DNA of 64,000 nucleotides from Cerasicoccus sp. TK19100. Its GTDB lineage: Bacteria > Verrucomicrobiota > Verrucomicrobiia > Opitutales > Cerasicoccaceae. Shown one piece after another: positions 62,071 to 64,000 of the stretch (positions are counted from its first letter, which is position 1; the number at the start of each line of letters is the position of its first letter). The stretch covers positions 372,001 through 436,000 of the forward strand of contig NZ_JAPWDU010000001.1 in assembly GCF_027257155.1 (NCBI RefSeq). Reading direction: 5' to 3'. Made by a program: the position numbers and the translations under genes. Under the pieces are notes generated by a model, which saw only the letters and a list, made by a program, of their open reading frames with translations, did not search any database and was not told the origin of the DNA.

Positions 62071-63294
62071 TTAGGCTTGTTTTCTTATTTCGGAAAAACC
62101 GCTCAGAATATTTGATAGCGAGCGACCAATGGCATTTGCAAGTAAAGGTGGCACGGCATTCCCAACTTGCTCATATTGCTCTACTCTAGAGCCTAGGAAG
62201 GTAAAGGAATCTGGGAACGTTTGTATTCTTGCTGCTTCTCGGACAGTGAAAATCCGATCTTGGTTATAGTGGATATAGGCACCCCAGTGCGGATCGCATT
62301 TTGTCAAAATTGTAGATGCAAGGCCATCAGGAGAGACGCGACCATATCTCTTTGTATGATCTGACCTGCGGGCTCTCTGCATACCCTTGGGGAGCAACTC
62401 TGTCGGAATATTGGTCCAATTGCCGCCTGGTGGAATGAATTTAAGTCTTTCAAGGTTTACGTTTCCAAGCCGGGCAGACTCATGATTGGTGACTTGTGTC
62501 GAGTTTAGACGCATCAATCGCTGAAAGTCGTTTTGCGGTTGCATGCGATATTCCTTAGTCTTGGGACCTGATTCACCATTTTTAAGGACTGGTAAATCAT
62601 CCAATGCGTCTTTTACGGAGACGTGTGCTTGCAACTCAATGTTCGTTGGCATCGACACGATATTGCGCCCTTCAAAATTGGAGGTGAAATTTACCCTGAT
62701 TGGAGCATTATACAGAGGAGTGGGAAATGCGTCTTCAAGACACTGACTATGGTCTCGTAGGCCGACAATGATAGTCCTCCATCTAGTTTGCGGCACTCCA
62801 AAATGAGGTGCATAAAGAATTTTCACATCAGCTTTGTAGCCGCGGTCCGCCAAGCTCGAAAGAATTGATTGAAGTGTTTGACCGCCTTCAAAAGACACCA
62901 GCCCCGGAACGTTTTCAATCAGAACTGCACGCGGGAAAAACTCATCAACAAACCTCAAGAATTCTTTGAAAAGGTGATTTCTCTCGTCTTCGGTTGAGCG
63001 AGTAGGCGCATTAATCGAATATCCTTGGCATGGGGGGCCACCTGCAATGAGGGCTAATTCACCTCTTTCAACACCAAGAAGATTACGAACAGATTTTGCA
63101 TCTAGGCTCCTGATGTCGCTGTTATCTACTGTCGTATGTGGATGATTTAGGCGGTAGGTCTCAGCATAACGATTGACTAGCTCATTGGCATATACGCATG
63201 AGAATCCTGCCTGTGTTAATCCCTCGGACAATCCTCCGGCACCAGCGAATAGATCAATCATCTTGAGTTCTTGGGCTGGATTAGCAGGTCTCAT
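62071..63294 (-). CDS. DNA (cytosine-5-)-methyltransferase
   Basis: A 407-residue C5-cytosine methyltransferase. Motif I is MIDLFAGAGGLSEGL, motif IV is GGPPCQGYS with catalytic C89, motif VI is ENVPG, motif VIII is QTRWRTI, and motifs IX-X give LASTIL, VREAARIQTFPDSF and QVGNAVPPLLA. The target-recognition region (about 190-320) has no recognisable specificity. It is translated immediately before the NotI-like nuclease and supplies the protecting methyl group. Lower GC than the chromosome and position next to a cut tRNA suggest arrival on a mobile element. An internal start at residue 12 (MIDLF) is possible. Confidence 0.93.
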   Translation of the reverse strand: MRPANPAQELKMIDLFAGAGGLSEGLTQAGFSCVYANELVNRYAETYRLNHPHTTVDNSDIRSLDAKSVRNLLGVERGELALIAGGPPCQGYSINAPTRSTEDERNHLFKEFLRFVDEFFPRAVLIENVPGLVSFEGGQTLQSILSSLADRGYKADVKILYAPHFGVPQTRWRTIIVGLRDHSQCLEDAFPTPLYNAPIRVNFTSNFEGRNIVSMPTNIELQAHVSVKDALDDLPVLKNGESGPKTKEYRMQPQNDFQRLMRLNSTQVTNHESARLGNVNLERLKFIPPGGNWTNIPTELLPKGMQRARRSDHTKRYGRVSPDGLASTILTKCDPHWGAYIHYNQDRIFTVREAARIQTFPDSFTFLGSRVEQYEQVGNAVPPLLANAIGRSLSNILSGFSEIRKQA

Positions 63295-63433
63295 GGTTTT
63301 CTAGGCTTAGGATTAGCGGCGTGCAAAGTGAAAGTTAGGCTAGTCTGGCTACTTTGAATCGTCAATAATCGAGCTCAAAGTTTTATAGCGTTATGAGACA
63401 TTGGACAGTTATTGACTATGTAAACAAGGAAAA

Positions 63434-63475
63434 AGGGCGGGTGGTGCGCGCACCCGCGCGCATCCACTCCGCCCT
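63434..63475 (-). terminator. GC-rich hairpin terminator downstream of the 63493 gene
   Basis: AGGGCGG pairs with CCGCCCT, with further pairing GTGG/TCCAC and GCGCG within. On the minus strand it is followed by TTTTTCC. It ends the small operon that enters from the right edge. Confidence 0.75.
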
Positions 63476-63492
63476 AAGTTCGCTTGGATTGG

Positions 63493-63813
63493 CTATGCAA
63501 TGACTTGGCCGCGCTTGATGACGGTTCGGCCTTTGCTTGCTTCCATTGCTGATACCTGGACCGTCACCGGCTTGTAGAGGTCAAGCTTGGGGTATTCGGC
63601 TACTTGGTCGTCTTTTAGGCGAACGTCGGTTCGCTCGCGCGGGTCTAGGAATTGATCCCAGATCACGACGCCAGGTTGAGTCCCGATTTCGTGCGAAATG
63701 ATGACCCGCGGGCCGCTCCCGTCTTTCATTTGGATGGCTTTGGCCGTGGAGCTGACGACGACCCCACGGACGAACAGCCCATTTTCAGTGATGTTTACTT
63801 TGTTGTTTTGCAT
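63493..63813 (-). CDS. small protein of unknown function, possibly phage-like
   Basis: A 106-residue beta-rich protein (MQNNKVNITENGLFVRGVVVSS; YPKLDLYKPVTVQVSAMEASKGRTVIKRGQVIA). Its length, charge pattern and strand-rich form recall OB-fold single-stranded-DNA-binding proteins of small phages or plasmids, but I see no diagnostic motif, so this is only a possibility. Its start overlaps the end of the upstream partial gene by 19 nt, and a strong terminator follows. It belongs to the accessory segment beyond the cut tRNA. Confidence 0.6.
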   Translation of the reverse strand: MQNNKVNITENGLFVRGVVVSSTAKAIQMKDGSGPRVIISHEIGTQPGVVIWDQFLDPRERTDVRLKDDQVAEYPKLDLYKPVTVQVSAMEASKGRTVIKRGQVIA

Positions 63814-64000
63814 TTTATGTATGGTTCGAGAGCCATGAAATGTGGCTCACTGGTTATCTTGATTTGCCCTCGGCCTAGGTAGCGGCCTGCCAGAGCAATG
63901 TTAAAAACGATTTCGCCGAGTAGTTGCTGATAGGGCATGGTCAGATCGTAGGTCGCAAAGCAGTCGTTCATGTCGTGGAAAACAACTTTGTGCTCCCATT
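63795..64000 (-). CDS. partial protein entering from the right edge
   Basis: An open frame reads from the right edge, first full codon at 63998, to a TAA at 63795-63797. It gives 67 residues, including WEHKVVFHDMNDCFATYDLT, MPYQQLLGEIVFNIALAGRYL and FMALEPYIKCKTTK. I do not recognise it. It overlaps the next gene by 19 nt in another frame, a compact arrangement common in phages and mobile elements. Its start is outside the window. Confidence 0.55.
   Translation of the reverse strand, partial: WEHKVVFHDMNDCFATYDLTMPYQQLLGEIVFNIALAGRYLGRGQIKITSEPHFMALEPYIKCKTTK

Overview
The window looks like chromosome of a Gram-negative bacterium of the Verrucomicrobiota, most likely class Opitutia (Puniceicoccales/Opitutales type). 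The grounds are three proteins with PEP-CTERM sorting tails, a very long Verru_Chthon-type prepilin, several secreted polysaccharide-degrading enzymes, an outer-membrane Kdo transferase, and a general lack of clear Shine-Dalgarno sequences. This assignment rests on recognition of gene families, not on a database search. Most of the DNA is fairly GC-rich; the last 3 kb is visibly poorer in GC and differs in character.

Layout. 1-9.2 kb: truncated response regulator, NamZ-type glycosidase, DUF2062 membrane protein, PEP-CTERM protein, Ski2-like helicase, GYF_2 membrane protein, methyltransferase and accA. 9.3-13.1 kb: a large inverted repeat, then the protein quality-control cluster tig-clpP-clpX. 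13.1-17.3 kb: GH78 rhamnosidase, a PNPOx-like protein and a pirin. 17.4-21.3 kb: a GAF-containing PilB/GspE ATPase coupled to a small membrane protein, an array of short palindromic units and an orphan gene. 21.5-30.1 kb: Kdo transferase, M16 peptidase, P1B ATPase, HAD-like protein and soluble transhydrogenase.

30.2-47.8 kb is a coherent polysaccharide-use locus. A LacI regulator diverges from a plus-strand run (2-hydroxyacid dehydrogenase, heparinase II/III-like lyase, sodium:solute symporter). This run converges within 10 nt on a five-gene minus-strand run (lyase with two lectin-like repeats, trehalase-like glycosidase, acetylxylan-esterase-like protein, giant prepilin, secreted protein). 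Near-identical operator-like sites (core CAACAGTTTGAGCA) lie upstream of the lacI/dehydrogenase pair, the minus-strand run and the PEP-CTERM/CBM pair at 30.4 kb, so all three units may form one regulon. The expected logic is: secreted lyases and an esterase cut an acetylated uronate-rich polymer, the symporter imports products, and cytoplasmic enzymes finish the work.

47.9-60.7 kb: decayed transposase, tRNA-Pro, hybrid histidine kinase with a degenerate receiver, galactokinase, EF-hand protein, HU, YgfZ, DAHP synthase, alpha/beta hydrolase, FGGY kinase and a third PEP-CTERM protein. 60.9 kb to the end: a tRNA-Arg that stops in its anticodon loop, followed by a lower-GC accessory segment with a NotI-like restriction endonuclease, a cytosine-5 methyltransferase and two overlapping genes of unknown function. 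Dispersed DNA elements are a second theme: CCACGAAGG-type inverted repeats, a 15-bp palindrome repeated inside coding genes, and the palindromic array at 20.3 kb.
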